Shown in pieces: positions 1 through 9,259 of a DNA stretch of 64,000 nucleotides (positions are counted from its first letter, which is position 1; the number at the start of each line of letters is the position of its first letter). Source of the DNA: Flavobacterium sedimenticola (GTDB lineage: Bacteria; Bacteroidota; Bacteroidia; Flavobacteriales; Flavobacteriaceae); the NCBI RefSeq assembly GCF_030053345.1, contig NZ_JASGBP010000002.1:372001-436000 (forward strand), given 5' to 3'. Under the pieces are notes generated by a model. That model worked only from the letters and a program-made list of their open reading frames with translations, made no database searches and was not told the origin of the DNA. The position numbers and the translations under genes are program-made.

Positions 1-875
1 TCGGAAGTTAACCCTTCAAAGGTATGACGGTCTTCGGGATGGACAAACTTGATAAAATCGTCTTGTCCTTTTTTAAAAGATTGCGGTTCACAGCCCAAAA
101 GACGGTAAATATTATCAGAAAAAGTAAATACGCCGGTCGTAATATCTTGTTGCCAACTTCCGAAATTACCCACCATCTCGGCCAAACTGCTCGATTCATT
201 CAGTAATTTGAGGCGGTTGTTGGAAACTTGCATTTTTTCCAAATCTTTATTGATTCGAATATAAGATATGGATATCAATACTAAGGTAATCAAAAGCGTT
301 ATGTAGACAAAAATAGGGGTGATTTTAATCGTGTCTTTATAACTCAATTCGCGGGCAATAAGATTCTTTTTTTCTAAAAGAATCATTTCGTTGATATGAC
401 TGCGAACACTATCCATAGTCAATTTTCCGATAATCATCTTTTCTTTTAATTGTTCATCACTCAGGGAACGGTTGAGCGACATATGAAGTGTTTTGGAGAG
501 ATAATTTTGTCTTTTATTAATATAGAATTCTAATTTGCGGATGTTATTTTCCTGCAGCGGATTATCCTTGGTATAACTTTTAACGATTTTAAACGAGCGA
601 TCGATTTTTTCTTTGGCGTGCAAATACGGTTCTAAAAAAGTAGAATCTTTGGTGATTAAAAAGCCGCGTTGTCCGGTTTCCGAATCTTTTAAATACGAAA
701 ATAAGCGCTCAAGTTCCAAATTTACTTCGTAAGAATGGGTGACCCATTTAGAGGAATTATTGAGCAGATTGATGTGTTTGAACGTCACCGCTGATATGAA
801 AAAAATCGCAAATATAGAAACCACAAAAACACTTTTGAGAAAGGTAGGTGATTTGTAAAATGCATGGAGTTTCAT
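1..875 (-). CDS. CHASE3-type sensor histidine kinase, N-terminal part (cut by window edge)
   Basis: The frame is open from ATG at 875 to the window edge, so the catalytic part is missing. The visible roughly 290 residues begin with a short basic stretch and a first membrane segment (about residues 14-32). A helical extracytoplasmic region of about 145 residues follows, carrying the CHASE3-like pattern DSETGQRGF. A second membrane segment (about 185-207) and the start of a PAS-like domain (GNFGSWQQDITTGVF, then HPEDRHTF) come next. This is the usual layout of flavobacterial CHASE3-PAS-histidine kinases that sense an extracellular cue and autophosphorylate. The kinase domain itself is inferred, not seen. 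The start lies 10 bases after the stop of the receiver gene, so the two are probably co-transcribed and may be partners. Confidence 0.8.
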   Translation of the reverse strand, partial: MKLHAFYKSPTFLKSVFVVSIFAIFFISAVTFKHINLLNNSSKWVTHSYEVNLELERLFSYLKDSETGQRGFLITKDSTFLEPYLHAKEKIDRSFKIVKSYTKDNPLQENNIRKLEFYINKRQNYLSKTLHMSLNRSLSDEQLKEKMIIGKLTMDSVRSHINEMILLEKKNLIARELSYKDTIKITPIFVYITLLITLVLISISYIRINKDLEKMQVSNNRLKLLNESSSLAEMVGNFGSWQQDITTGVFTFSDNIYRLLGCEPQSFKKGQDDFIKFVHPEDRHTFEGLTS

Positions 876-885
876 GAGGCTGAAT

Positions 886-1332
886 TTAGATTCGCATTAA
901 AAAATTATCCTTGTTCAATCCGGACGTATGGTATTGCCAATTAAGGGTGACTACATCCGATAATACTTTTTTGAGTGTCGCAAAATCACTTGGTTTTTTA
1001 ATGTAAATATTGGCCCCACGTACAAACGTTTCTTCGATATGTTCCTCTGAAGAAGAGGTTGAAAAAATGGCAATAGCGATATCATTAAATTTTTCATCGC
1101 TTTTAATCTCATCCAAACATTCAATACCGTTTTTTCTGGGCATGTTTAAATCCAGAAAAAGCACGTCGGGCAAAACAGCATCGGGCTGGTTTAAATAATT
1201 CATTAACGCTACACCGTCAGCAAAAGTGTTGACTTTGGTATTGATTTTTAATTCTTCAAAAGCATCGGTAAAAAATAGCCTGTCATCTTCGTCGTCATCG
1301 GCCAAAATAATATGTATATATTCTTTCTGCAT
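886..1332 (-). CDS. Single-domain response regulator (receiver only)
   Basis: The 148-residue protein is one CheY-like receiver domain with no output domain. Visible landmarks are the acidic cluster ADDDED (residues 11-16), the phospho-acceptor Asp61 in DLNMP, the Ser/Thr switch in IFSTSSS (about 90) and the conserved lysine in IKKPSD (112-113). It resembles Rcp1-type receivers that accept phosphate from phytochrome-like or PAS kinases. It sits between an AraC-type regulator gene (3 bases upstream) and a CHASE3 kinase gene (10 bases downstream), all on the minus strand. A short phosphorelay with that kinase is therefore likely, but the downstream target cannot be read from the sequence. Confidence 0.9.
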   Translation of the reverse strand: MQKEYIHIILADDDEDDRLFFTDAFEELKINTKVNTFADGVALMNYLNQPDAVLPDVLFLDLNMPRKNGIECLDEIKSDEKFNDIAIAIFSTSSSEEHIEETFVRGANIYIKKPSDFATLKKVLSDVVTLNWQYHTSGLNKDNFLMRI

Positions 1333-1335
1333 AGT

Positions 1336-1893
1336 TTATTTTTTTAAGGCTATTTCTTTTCTCTTATTGATGATTCGTTGAAATGCCGACGGTGTAATAC
1401 CGGTCACATTCTTAAATTGTGTACTCAAATGCGCCACACTCGAATAGTTTAGTTTAAAGGCAATCTCGGTTAGACTTAGTTGACCGCTTACCATAAGTTG
1501 TTTGGCATGTTCAATTTTTTGAATAATGATGTAATTTTCGATTGACGTATAGGTAACATCCGAAAATAAATTGGAAAGATACCCGTAACTGTGACTTAAT
1601 TTTTCGGATAAATAAACAGAACTTTTGACAGTAACTAATTCGGGATTGTGAATCATCTCAAGAATGGTATCTTTTATTTTTTGAACCAAAACTGTTTTTT
1701 GATTCTCAATAATGCTGATGCCGTATTCGGCAAGTTCAGCAGTAAACGCGGAAAAGGCTACGGTTTCGGTCTTTTCTAAAATTTCAACTTCACCGAAACC
1801 CAATATACGATGCTTTATTTTGTGCTTCTCTAATTGGTCCTCCAGCACCTTTCGGCAAACAGTATTAAAGTCAAATTTGATGTAAATCTTCAT
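1336..1893 (-). CDS. AraC-family transcriptional regulator
   Basis: The protein has 185 residues. The N-terminal 90 or so form a small domain beginning MKIYIKFDFN that is common in Bacteroidetes AraC-type proteins and does not look like a sugar-binding cupin. The C-terminal half is an AraC double helix-turn-helix: LSLTEIAFKLNYSSVAHLS matches the first recognition helix region, followed by FKNVTGITPSAFQ, the family signature. It is the first gene of the minus-strand set with the receiver and CHASE3 kinase genes, so it probably belongs to the same signalling unit. The regulated genes are unknown. An intrinsic terminator lies upstream of it at 1944-1976. Confidence 0.88.
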   Translation of the reverse strand: MKIYIKFDFNTVCRKVLEDQLEKHKIKHRILGFGEVEILEKTETVAFSAFTAELAEYGISIIENQKTVLVQKIKDTILEMIHNPELVTVKSSVYLSEKLSHSYGYLSNLFSDVTYTSIENYIIIQKIEHAKQLMVSGQLSLTEIAFKLNYSSVAHLSTQFKNVTGITPSAFQRIINKRKEIALKK

Positions 1894-1943
1894 AGGAACA
1901 TTTTGAAATTTAAGAATTCATAAATGTAACAAATTATTTCCAT

Positions 1944-1976
1944 CAAAAAAGCCGTAAATACATACGGCTTTTTTTT
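1944..1976. terminator. Bidirectional hairpin terminator between divergent genes
   Basis: A perfect stem AAGCCGTA / TACGGCTT with a 6-base loop is flanked by A and T runs, so it could terminate on either strand. It lies upstream of both divergent neighbours (araC-type gene and pyrF), with no recognised gene ending at it. Confidence 0.7.
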
Positions 1977-2121
1977 CTCTCTAACCCCAACTTTAATAAT
2001 AGCGATAATAAATTAAGGCATTACTAATTATTAGCATTACAAAGTTATTTTTACCACAATAAAAGGCGTTATATAATTTTGGGGATGTGTTACAAAATTT
2101 TCACTTTTAGCATTCCAATTT

Positions 2122-2129
2122 GTACCTTT
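2122..2129 (+). promoter_or_regulatory. pyrF promoter, -7 element TACCTTTG
   Basis: TACCTTTG fits the Bacteroidetes -7 consensus TAnnTTTG. Transcription would start near 2134, giving a leader of about 14 bases before ATG 2148. The upstream -33 TTG is not clear. The element argues against the in-frame GTG/ATG starts further upstream. Confidence 0.7.
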
Positions 2130-2147
2130 GCGGCACAACACTTTATT

Positions 2148-2972
2148 ATGACAACAACACAACTAATTGAACAAATCCAACACAAAAAGTCTTTTCTATG
2201 TATTGGTTTGGATGTCGATTTGAACAAAATCCCAAGGCATTTACTAACGACCGAAGATCCGATTTTCGAATTTAACAAAGCCATCATTGATGCTACGCAC
2301 GATTTGTGTGTTTCCTATAAACCCAACATGGCCTTTTATGAAGCGCATGGTTTAAAAGGTTGGCAATCGTTGCGAAAAACGATTGATTATATTAATGAAA
2401 GACATCCCGAAATTTTTACCATAGCCGATGCCAAACGCGGCGATATCGGAAACACCTCTGCCATGTATGCCAAAGCGTTTCTGGAAGATTTGAATTTTGA
2501 CAGTGTTACTGTGGCGCCCTATATGGGAAAAGATTCGGTAGAGCCGTTTCTCACTTTTGAAAACAAACACGCTATTATGTTGGCGTTAACTTCCAACGAA
2601 GGCGCTTTTGATTTTCAAACCCAGCAAACCGAAGGCGAAGAGTTGTATAAAAAAGTTATCAGAACTTCGAAAACTTGGCAAAACAGCCATCGTTTGATGT
2701 ATGTGGTTGGTGCGACCAAAGCCGAGTATTTTGCGGAAATCAGAAAAATTATTCCCAAGAGCTTCTTGTTAGTACCCGGAGTTGGGGCCCAAGGCGGTAG
2801 CCTTTCGGAAGTTTGCCAATATGGTATGAATGATGAAGTAGGGTTATTGGTCAACTCATCCAGAGGTATTATTTATGCTTCCGGGGAATCTGACTTTGCT
2901 GAAAAGGCCAGGGAAGAAGCCCTTAAATTACAGCAGGAAATGCGGGATATTATGCATTTAGCCTCTATTTAA
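2148..2972 (+). CDS. pyrF: Orotidine 5'-phosphate decarboxylase (type 2)
   Basis: This cytosolic enzyme makes UMP from OMP, the last step of pyrimidine synthesis. The 274 residues fit the longer, group-2 PyrF family found in Bacteroidetes. The active-site strand reads [12 protein letters not shown], which holds the conserved Asp-x-Lys-x-x-Asp triad (Lys is the proton donor). The phosphate-binding end VPGVGAQGG and the following VNSSRGI are also present. I start it at ATG 2148, not at an earlier in-frame codon, because a good -7 promoter element lies at 2122-2129. The next gene starts 23 bases after the stop, so they may share a transcript. pyrD of the same pathway lies separately at 27.3-28.3 kb. 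Confidence 0.95.
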   Translation: MTTTQLIEQIQHKKSFLCIGLDVDLNKIPRHLLTTEDPIFEFNKAIIDATHDLCVSYKPNMAFYEAHGLKGWQSLRKTIDYINERHPEIFTIADAKRGDIGNTSAMYAKAFLEDLNFDSVTVAPYMGKDSVEPFLTFENKHAIMLALTSNEGAFDFQTQQTEGEELYKKVIRTSKTWQNSHRLMYVVGATKAEYFAEIRKIIPKSFLLVPGVGAQGGSLSEVCQYGMNDEVGLLVNSSRGIIYASGESDFAEKAREEALKLQQEMRDIMHLASI

Positions 2973-2995
2973 CTCATAAAATTTTTAGTGTTTTC

Positions 2996-3808
2996 GTGGC
3001 AATAGAAATCACAGACCAATTCGGAACCGTTCACTTTTTTCAAACCATGCCCAAGCATATAGTGTCGTTAGTGCCGTCACTTACGGAGTTGTTATTCGAT
3101 TTGGGGTTGGAAGAGAACATAGTCGGAATCACTAAATTCTGCGTGCATCCCTATCATTTTAAAGCCACTAAAAAAATCATTGGTGGCACCAAAAAAGTCC
3201 ATGTCGAGAAGATTCGATTGCTGCAACCCGATATCATCATAGCGAACAAGGAAGAAAACACGCCTGAGATAGTAGCCGCATTATCTGAAATTTGCCCGGT
3301 TTGGGTAACCAATATCATTACTTTAGAAGACAACTATAAAATGATATCCGATTTTGGGGAGTTATTCAATAAAAGAACCGAAGCACAAAAATGGGTTGAT
3401 AAAATTCAATTTGCACAACAAGATTTTCAACGTTTCATCAAAGACCGGCCTTCGTACAAAGTGGCTTATTTTATTTGGGCTAATCCGTATATGGTAGCCG
3501 GCGGCAATACCTTTATTAACGAAATGTTACGAGTGAATAAGTTTGAGAATATTTACGAGAACAATCCAAACTGCCCGGGGAGGTATCCTGAAGTGGAAAT
3601 CAAAAAAATCCGCCTGCAAGGCGACCCCGACTTGGTGTTGTTGTCCTCTGAGCCTTTTCCTTTTACAGATGAACACGCCTTTGAAGTAGGTCGATTTACG
3701 CATCATGCCAAAACCGTTTTTGTAGACGGAGCGCTATTTTCCTGGTACGGCAGTCGTTTGGTAAAAGCCTTTGCCTATTTTAAAAAACTCCGAGAAAAAT
3801 TAGCTTAA
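2996..3808 (+). CDS. Helical-backbone metal receptor / BtuF-like substrate-binding protein
   Basis: The 270-residue protein shows the PF01497-type fold: HIVSLVPSLTELLFDLGLEENIVGIT at the N-terminus, then IGGTKKVHVEKI and LLQPDIIIANKEEN, and a C-terminal lobe with DPDLVLLSSEPFPF. These are the landmarks of BtuF/FhuD-like proteins that bind cobalamin or iron complexes for an ABC importer. There is no obvious signal peptide or lipobox, and no permease or ATPase gene is adjacent, so the location and ligand are open. GTG at 2996 is chosen as the start because it keeps the first conserved strand; a later ATG would remove it. The B12-dependent icmF gene 1 kb away makes a cobalamin link attractive but unproven. 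Confidence 0.8.
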   Translation: MAIEITDQFGTVHFFQTMPKHIVSLVPSLTELLFDLGLEENIVGITKFCVHPYHFKATKKIIGGTKKVHVEKIRLLQPDIIIANKEENTPEIVAALSEICPVWVTNIITLEDNYKMISDFGELFNKRTEAQKWVDKIQFAQQDFQRFIKDRPSYKVAYFIWANPYMVAGGNTFINEMLRVNKFENIYENNPNCPGRYPEVEIKKIRLQGDPDLVLLSSEPFPFTDEHAFEVGRFTHHAKTVFVDGALFSWYGSRLVKAFAYFKKLREKLA

Positions 3809-3810
3809 AA

Positions 3811-3847
3811 AAAACACCGACATCATCCCTGATGCCGGTATTTTTTA
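3811..3847 (+). terminator. Intrinsic terminator after the BtuF-like gene
   Basis: The stem ACCGACATCA / TGATGCCGGT (one mismatch) with a TCCC loop is followed by a run of T. It begins just after the stop at 3808. Confidence 0.8.
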
Positions 3848-3960
3848 ACTAACCTAACCAATATAATAAAAAACCAATTTATTACAGTACAAAGATAAGC
3901 CCCGATTTCGAGTTCTTGTGTTAAGGTTTTGTTATTCTTATGTTATTGATTTCTAAAAAT

Positions 3961-4695
3961 TTAGGACTTCTTGTCTTGCAAGGCAAAAACCTTTTGCAAC
4001 AAAGGAGACGTTCGAGCGCTCAACTGTGTTCGGATATCTTTTTCCTCAATGGCAATCATTTTGAAAACACCTTCCAAAGCTTTGGTGGTGGTATAATCGG
4101 TCAAATCAGGATTGACTTTGGAAACCAACGGAATGCTGTTGTATTTACTAATAATTGATGCCCATACTTTATCGGCGCCTACTTTGGCTAATGAACTTTT
4201 AATTACCGGACTGAATTTGGCGTACAGCGGATTAGTCGTAGTAGTTTGTAAATAGGTGGTTGCGGCATTTTCGTTACCCATCAAAATATTTTTGGCATCG
4301 GTAAAGCTCATGTTTTTTACAGCGTCCACAAATATGGGAGTCGACTCTTTTACGGCTTCTTCAGCGGCACGGTTTAGAACCAGAATACCTTCATCGGCCA
4401 AATCACTCATGCCCAATTTACGAAGTGTCTTATCCACTTTTTGTAATTCTTCGGGCAGTAAAATCTTAACCAGTTCGTTTTTGTAAAAGCCGTCGGTAGC
4501 GGTTAATTTGCTGACTTGTTTCTCAATGCCTTTATTGAGTGCTTCTTTCAATCCTTTAGAAATATCGGTTGAAGTCAGCTTACTTAAATTCTGTGCACTT
4601 TTGGCAGGTACCTTTTTTTTGATTTCGTCTAAAATTTTGATTTGGGAGAAACCCATAAACGGAATAAGCAGGAGTAATGCGACTTTTGTTTTCAT
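3961..4695 (-). CDS. DUF4197 family exported protein
   Basis: The 244-residue product starts at ATG 4695 with an N-terminal signal peptide (MKTKVALLLLIPFMGFSQ), so it is probably periplasmic. The rest is alpha-helical and matches my memory of DUF4197: ALNKGIEKQVSKLT, then GFYKN and ILLPEELQ, ADEGILVLNRAAEEAVKES, and a C-terminal LTDYTTTKALEGVFKM. The molecular function of this family is not known to me. An earlier in-frame start at 4725 would place ten residues before the signal peptide and is less likely. It is transcribed divergently from icmF. Confidence 0.85.
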   Translation of the reverse strand: MKTKVALLLLIPFMGFSQIKILDEIKKKVPAKSAQNLSKLTSTDISKGLKEALNKGIEKQVSKLTATDGFYKNELVKILLPEELQKVDKTLRKLGMSDLADEGILVLNRAAEEAVKESTPIFVDAVKNMSFTDAKNILMGNENAATTYLQTTTTNPLYAKFSPVIKSSLAKVGADKVWASIISKYNSIPLVSKVNPDLTDYTTTKALEGVFKMIAIEEKDIRTQLSARTSPLLQKVFALQDKKS

Positions 4696-4868
4696 AAACG
4701 GTATCTTTTTTTCAAAAGTAAGCAATCTTCATGCCGAAAAATGGCAAATAAATGTTAATTCAGTCTTTCGAATCCTCAAACGGATTACGTTTTTATTTTT
4801 CAAATTTTAAATGGGAAATTTTTAATAATTCTGTAAATTGCACCCTCAAAACAGACACTTATTTAACA

Positions 4869-7800
4869 ATGGTTCAAGAACAACCCTATATTCCTAAAAA
4901 TAAAGTAAGAATTGTCACAGCAGCGTCTCTTTTCGACGGTCATGATGCGGCTATCAACATCATGCGACGTATCATCCAAGCTACCGGTGTAGAAGTGATT
5001 CATTTGGGTCACGACCGTAGTGTGGAGGAAGTGGTGAACACAGCCATACAAGAAGATGCGAATGCGATTGCCATGACTTCTTACCAAGGCGGTCACAATG
5101 AGTATTTCAAGTACATGTACGATTTGTTGAAAGAAAAAGGCGCCGGACATATCAAAATCTTCGGCGGCGGCGGCGGCGTTATTTTGCCTTCCGAAATCAA
5201 AGAATTGCACGAATACGGCATTACACGAATCTATTCACCCGATGATGGGCGTGCTATGGGATTGCAGGGCATGATTAATGATTTGGTAAAGCAAGCGGAT
5301 TTTCCGGTAGGTAACGAACTCAACGGTGAAATCAATCATTTAGAAGAAAAAAATCCGACAGCCATTGCCCGTATTATTTCTTCGGCCGAAAATTTCCCTG
5401 AAGTGGCTAAAGACACTTTAGATACCATTCATAAGAAAAATGAAACGGCTCACATTCCTGTTTTGGGAATTACCGGAACCGGAGGTGCCGGAAAATCCTC
5501 ATTGGTGGATGAATTGGTTCGTCGTTTTTTAATTGATTTTCCGGAGAAAACCATCGGATTGATTTCGGTTGATCCTTCTAAAAGAAAAACCGGCGGCGCT
5601 TTGTTGGGCGACAGAATTCGAATGAATGCCATTAACAACCCAAGAGTGTACATGCGTTCGTTGGCTACTCGTCAGTCGAATTTGGCCTTGTCTAAATACG
5701 TAAACGAAGCCATTCAGGTGTTGAAAGCCGCGAAATACGATATCATCATTTTAGAAACTTCGGGTATCGGACAAAGTGATACCGAAATTTTAGAACATTC
5801 AGATGTATCCTTATATGTGATGACACCGGAATTTGGTGCCGCAACGCAATTAGAGAAAATCGATATGTTGGATTTTGCCGATTTGGTGGCCATTAACAAA
5901 TTTGACAAACGCGGTGCTTTGGATGCGATTCGCGATGTAAAAAAACAATACCAACGCAATCATAATTTATGGGATGTTAATCCCGATCATATGCCGGTAA
6001 TCGGAACCATTGCTTCTCAGTTTAATGATCCGGGCATGAATACGCTCTACAAAAAAATCATGGATAAAATTGTAGAGAAAACGGGAGCCGATTTAAAATC
6101 AACTTTCGAGATTACCCGAGAAATGAGTGAAAAGATATTTGTCATTCCGCCACACAGAACGCGTTATTTATCGGAGATAGCCGAGAACAATCGCAAGTAC
6201 GACGAAACGGTTTTAACGCAAGTGGAAGTGGCTCAAAAGCTATACGGCATTTATAAAACCATCGAAAGTGTAGCCAAAAAGCAACCGGAAATTGATAAAT
6301 CGGGTATTGAGGCTAACAGTTTGAATTTCAATGAGGATAACAAAGAATTTTTAAACCTTTTATTGAAGGAATTTGATCGTGTTAAAATGAACTTAGATCC
6401 ATTCAATTGGGAAATCATCCACACTTGGAACGACAAGGTCAACAAATACAAAAATCCGGTGTACAGCTTTAAAGTACGTGACAAGGAAATCAAGATTGAA
6501 ACCCATACCAAAAGTTTGTCGCATTCGCAAATTCCGAAAGTGGCGCTGCCGAAATACCAAGCTTGGGGCGATATTTTAAAATGGAATTTACAGGAAAATG
6601 TGCCGGGAGAATTCCCGTTCGCTTCCGGTTTGTATCCGTTTAAAAGAGAAGGCGAAGACCCCACGCGCATGTTTGCCGGAGAAGGCGGACCGGAACGAAC
6701 CAACCGTCGTTTTCATTACGTATCCTTAGGCATGCCGGCCAAGCGTTTGTCCACTGCTTTTGACTCGGTTACCTTATACGGAAACGATCCGGATTTGCGT
6801 CCGGATATCTACGGTAAAATAGGGAATGCCGGCGTTTCGATTTGTTGTTTGGACGACGCCAAGAAATTGTATTCCGGTTTCGATTTGAGTCACCCAATGA
6901 CTTCGGTGTCTATGACGATTAACGGTCCGGCGCCAATGTTGTTAGGCTTTTTCATGAATGCGGCCATCGACCAAAACTGTGAAAAATACATTATTGAAAA
7001 CAACCTTCAGGTAGAAGTTGAAGAGAAAATCAGCGAAATCTACAAGAAAAAAGGGTTGCCAAGGCCAAGATACAACGGCGAATTGCCACAAGGAAATAAC
7101 GGTTTAGGCTTGATGTTGTTAGGCGTAACCGGTGACCAAGTGTTGCCGAAAGAAGTGTATGACGACATCAAAATCAAAACTTTGACGCAAGTTCGCGGTA
7201 CCGTTCAAGCCGATATTTTAAAAGAAGACCAAGCGCAAAACACCTGTATTTTCTCTACTGAATTCGCACTACGTTTAATGGGCGACGTTCAGGAATACTT
7301 TATTCAAAAGAATGTCCGCAATTTTTACTCCGTTTCGATTTCCGGTTACCATATAGCTGAAGCAGGAGCGAACCCAATTACGCAATTGGCATTCACCCTG
7401 GCGAATGGTTTCACTTATGTGGAATACTATTTAAGTCGCGGTATGAACATTAACGATTTCGGTCCGAATTTGTCGTTTTTCTTCTCCAACGGAATCGACC
7501 CGGAATATGCCGTAATTGGTAGAGTAGCGCGTAAAATTTGGGCGAAAGCCATGAAAAACAAATACGGTGCCAACGAAAGAGCGCAGATGTTGAAATACCA
7601 TATTCAAACGTCCGGTCGTTCGTTACACGCTCAGGAAATTGACTTTAACGACATTCGTACGACCTTACAAGCTTTGTATGCGATTTACGACAACTGTAAC
7701 TCCTTGCATACCAATGCTTACGACGAAGCGATTACGACACCAACGGAGGAATCGGTACGCAGAGCGATGGCCATTCAGTTGATTATCAACAAAGAATTAG

Positions 7801-8294
7801 GATTGGCCAAAAACGAAAATCCAATTCAAGGTTCGTTTATCATTGAAGAATTAACCGATTTGGTGGAAGAAGCGGTATTACAGGAATTCGACCGTATCAC
7901 CGAACGTGGCGGCGTTTTAGGCGCAATGGAAACCATGTACCAAAGAAGTAAAATTCAGGAAGAAAGTTTGTATTATGAAACCTTGAAACATACCGGTGAA
8001 TTTCCAATCATAGGGGTGAATACGTTTTTGAGTTCCAAAGGTTCACCAACGATAATTCCGGCCGAAGTAATCCGCGCTACGGAAGAAGAAAAGCAATTCC
8101 AAATTGCCACCTTAGAAAATCTTCACCAAGCACACGCCGGAAAAGAGGAAGAGCAACTGCGAGCGTTACAAGATGCTGCCATCAACAATAAAAATATTTT
8201 CGAAAAACTGATGGAAGCCACGAAGTACTGTTCGTTGGGTCAAATCACTTCGGCTTTGTTTGAAGTAGGCGGTCAGTACCGACGCAATATGTAA
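4869..8294 (+). CDS. icmF: Fused B12-dependent acyl-CoA mutase with built-in G-protein chaperone (IcmF)
   Basis: The 1141-residue protein holds three parts in the order typical of IcmF. First is a cobalamin-binding domain (FDGHDAAIN with Asp23 and His25, then TSYQGGH and the FGGGGG loop near residue 98). Second is a MeaB-like GTPase (P-loop GTGGAGKSS near 203-211, [19 protein letters not shown], base-specificity NKFD near 343). Third is a mutase TIM barrel from about 560 to the end. The substrate-pocket region reads [20 protein letters not shown], which agrees with IcmF rather than methylmalonyl-CoA mutase. The enzyme should interconvert isobutyryl-CoA and n-butyryl-CoA (or a similar branched pair), with the GTPase loading and protecting B12. 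Many pipelines would call it methylmalonyl-CoA mutase. ATG 4869 keeps the first strand of the B12 domain; an earlier start at 4752 adds 39 unrelated residues. Confidence 0.92.
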   Translation: MVQEQPYIPKNKVRIVTAASLFDGHDAAINIMRRIIQATGVEVIHLGHDRSVEEVVNTAIQEDANAIAMTSYQGGHNEYFKYMYDLLKEKGAGHIKIFGGGGGVILPSEIKELHEYGITRIYSPDDGRAMGLQGMINDLVKQADFPVGNELNGEINHLEEKNPTAIARIISSAENFPEVAKDTLDTIHKKNETAHIPVLGITGTGGAGKSSLVDELVRRFLIDFPEKTIGLISVDPSKRKTGGALLGDRIRMNAINNPRVYMRSLATRQSNLALSKYVNEAIQVLKAAKYDIIILETSGIGQSDTEILEHSDVSLYVMTPEFGAATQLEKIDMLDFADLVAINKFDKRGALDAIRDVKKQYQRNHNLWDVNPDHMPVIGTIASQFNDPGMNTLYKKIMDKIVEKTGADLKSTFEITREMSEKIFVIPPHRTRYLSEIAENNRKYDETVLTQVEVAQKLYGIYKTIESVAKKQPEIDKSGIEANSLNFNEDNKEFLNLLLKEFDRVKMNLDPFNWEIIHTWNDKVNKYKNPVYSFKVRDKEIKIETHTKSLSHSQIPKVALPKYQAWGDILKWNLQENVPGEFPFASGLYPFKREGEDPTRMFAGEGGPERTNRRFHYVSLGMPAKRLSTAFDSVTLYGNDPDLRPDIYGKIGNAGVSICCLDDAKKLYSGFDLSHPMTSVSMTINGPAPMLLGFFMNAAIDQNCEKYIIENNLQVEVEEKISEIYKKKGLPRPRYNGELPQGNNGLGLMLLGVTGDQVLPKEVYDDIKIKTLTQVRGTVQADILKEDQAQNTCIFSTEFALRLMGDVQEYFIQKNVRNFYSVSISGYHIAEAGANPITQLAFTLANGFTYVEYYLSRGMNINDFGPNLSFFFSNGIDPEYAVIGRVARKIWAKAMKNKYGANERAQMLKYHIQTSGRSLHAQEIDFNDIRTTLQALYAIYDNCNSLHTNAYDEAITTPTEESVRRAMAIQLIINKELGLAKNENPIQGSFIIEELTDLVEEAVLQEFDRITERGGVLGAMETMYQRSKIQEESLYYETLKHTGEFPIIGVNTFLSSKGSPTIIPAEVIRATEEEKQFQIATLENLHQAHAGKEEEQLRALQDAAINNKNIFEKLMEATKYCSLGQITSALFEVGGQYRRNM

Positions 8295-8307
8295 GCAGAC
8301 ACTTGCT

Positions 8308-8356
8308 CTCGCAGTAGGCGAGGACTCAGTGGTCGCTTATCCCGATGGATATCGGG
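8308..8356. repeat. Two small GC-rich hairpins after icmF
   Basis: CTCGC / GCGAG (8308-8322) and CCCGAT / ATCGGG (8341-8356) form short hairpins in an otherwise AT-rich spacer. They precede the true terminator at 8373-8404. No further copies were seen here. Confidence 0.45.
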
Positions 8357-8372
8357 ATTTCAAGTAGTAAAT

Positions 8373-8404
8373 AAAAACCTCACGAATGGTGAGGTTTTAT
8401 TTTT
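8373..8404. terminator. Bidirectional terminator between icmF and the small basic protein gene
   Basis: The stem AACCTCAC / GTGAGGTT with a short loop has an A run on the left and a T run on the right. It serves two converging genes and overlaps the stop codon of the minus-strand gene. Confidence 0.85.
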
Positions 8405-8543
8405 CATCCCTATTCTGATTAAATTTACGCACCATCGATTTTAACAAAGCCGCGCGTTCGGCTTTCTTGGCTTTTTCCTTATCTTGCGCTTTGTGAAGCT
8501 TGTCGTTGTAGGATTTTATATTTTTAGCGTTCTTTCGACTCAT
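8397..8543 (-). CDS. Small basic coiled protein (48 residues), unknown function
   Basis: From ATG 8543 the product is 48 residues, about half of them Lys, Arg, Asp or Glu, and looks like one charged helix (NAKNIKSYNDKLHKAQDKEK, then AALLKSMVRKFNQNRDEK). I believe similar short proteins occur in other Flavobacteriaceae but cannot verify it here. An in-frame start at 8618 would add 25 hydrophobic residues and looks spurious. It ends inside a shared terminator. The charge suggests nucleic-acid or ribosome contact, which is only a guess. Confidence 0.6.
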   Translation of the reverse strand: MSRKNAKNIKSYNDKLHKAQDKEKAKKAERAALLKSMVRKFNQNRDEK

Positions 8544-8679
8544 CTGCCAAAAGTATAAAATTATCTTAAAATGAAAGTTTGGCATCAATATTGAACTGCG
8601 CAAAACATCATTAATCATTTAAAAATTATAAATCATGAAATCGAAGATTTACAAATTCCCAAAAAACAATATTAAAGTT

Positions 8680-9189
8680 ATGAGTAAAAAGATTACCCTT
8701 GTTTTAGCTTTTATCGGGATGATAACGCTACAAAGTTGTACCGTGAATGAGGATAACGGTAACGGAATAGATAATGATACTATTGCAGAAGTGTTTGAAT
8801 ACGGTAATGTGAATTTCTTGCCGAATAGTTATTCGGTGGTATTGACATTTCCTCATTCTATTCCTTCTTCAGATATGGTTCTGGTTTATCGTTTGTCGGG
8901 TACTTTTCAAGGCGAAGATGTATGGAAACCATTGCCGGAAACCTATTATTTTGCTGACGGGACTTTAGACCTTCGCTATGATTACGATTTTACTCGTTTT
9001 GACACACAAATCAATATGGAAGGATTTGATTTGGCAAGTGTGAGTGCCGGATATCGACTCAATCAAATTTTTAGGGTAGTGGTAATCCCGGGATTTTTCG
9101 GTAAAAACAGTCAGGTTGATTTTAACGATTATAATGCTGTGATAAGAGCTTACCAAATCGATGAGAGTAAGATTGTAAAAGTACAGTAA
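8680..9189 (+). CDS. Conserved hypothetical lipoprotein
   Basis: From ATG 8680 the product is 169 residues and begins with a lipoprotein signal (KKITLVLAFIGMITLQSC), cysteine 20 being the likely lipidated residue, followed by an Asn/Asp-rich linker (NEDNGNGIDNDT) typical of surface-exposed Bacteroidetes lipoproteins. The remainder is beta-rich, with DMVLVYRLSG, EDVWKPLPETYYF, DLRYDYDFTRFD and FRVVVIPGFFG. I know of no function. An in-frame ATG at 8635 would add 15 basic residues before the signal; it is possible, but 8680 gives a normal signal length. A strong terminator follows. Confidence 0.75.
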   Translation: MSKKITLVLAFIGMITLQSCTVNEDNGNGIDNDTIAEVFEYGNVNFLPNSYSVVLTFPHSIPSSDMVLVYRLSGTFQGEDVWKPLPETYYFADGTLDLRYDYDFTRFDTQINMEGFDLASVSAGYRLNQIFRVVVIPGFFGKNSQVDFNDYNAVIRAYQIDESKIVKVQ

Positions 9190-9212
9190 ATCGAAGTAAA
9201 TCGGTTATTCAA

Positions 9213-9244
9213 AAAAAAACCATTCCTTACGGAATGGTTTTTTT
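9213..9244. terminator. Bidirectional terminator
   Basis: AAACCATTCC / GGAATGGTTT forms a perfect stem around a TTAC loop with A and T runs on either side. It serves the lipoprotein gene and the converging alpha-oxoamine synthase gene. Confidence 0.9.
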
Positions 9245-9259
9245 GATAAGCCTTTAAAA

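Noticed and set aside
2079..2147. N-terminal extension of pyrF from an upstream in-frame codon
   Set aside because: A consensus -7 element at 2122-2129 lies inside it, and the conserved protein begins at ATG 2148.
3961..4158. Plus-strand and other opposite-strand open frames inside real genes
   Set aside because: They mirror the codon bias of the true genes, lack promoters and starts, and show no recognisable protein features.
4752..4868. 39-residue N-terminal extension of icmF
   Set aside because: It runs through AT-rich promoter-like DNA and does not resemble any part of IcmF.
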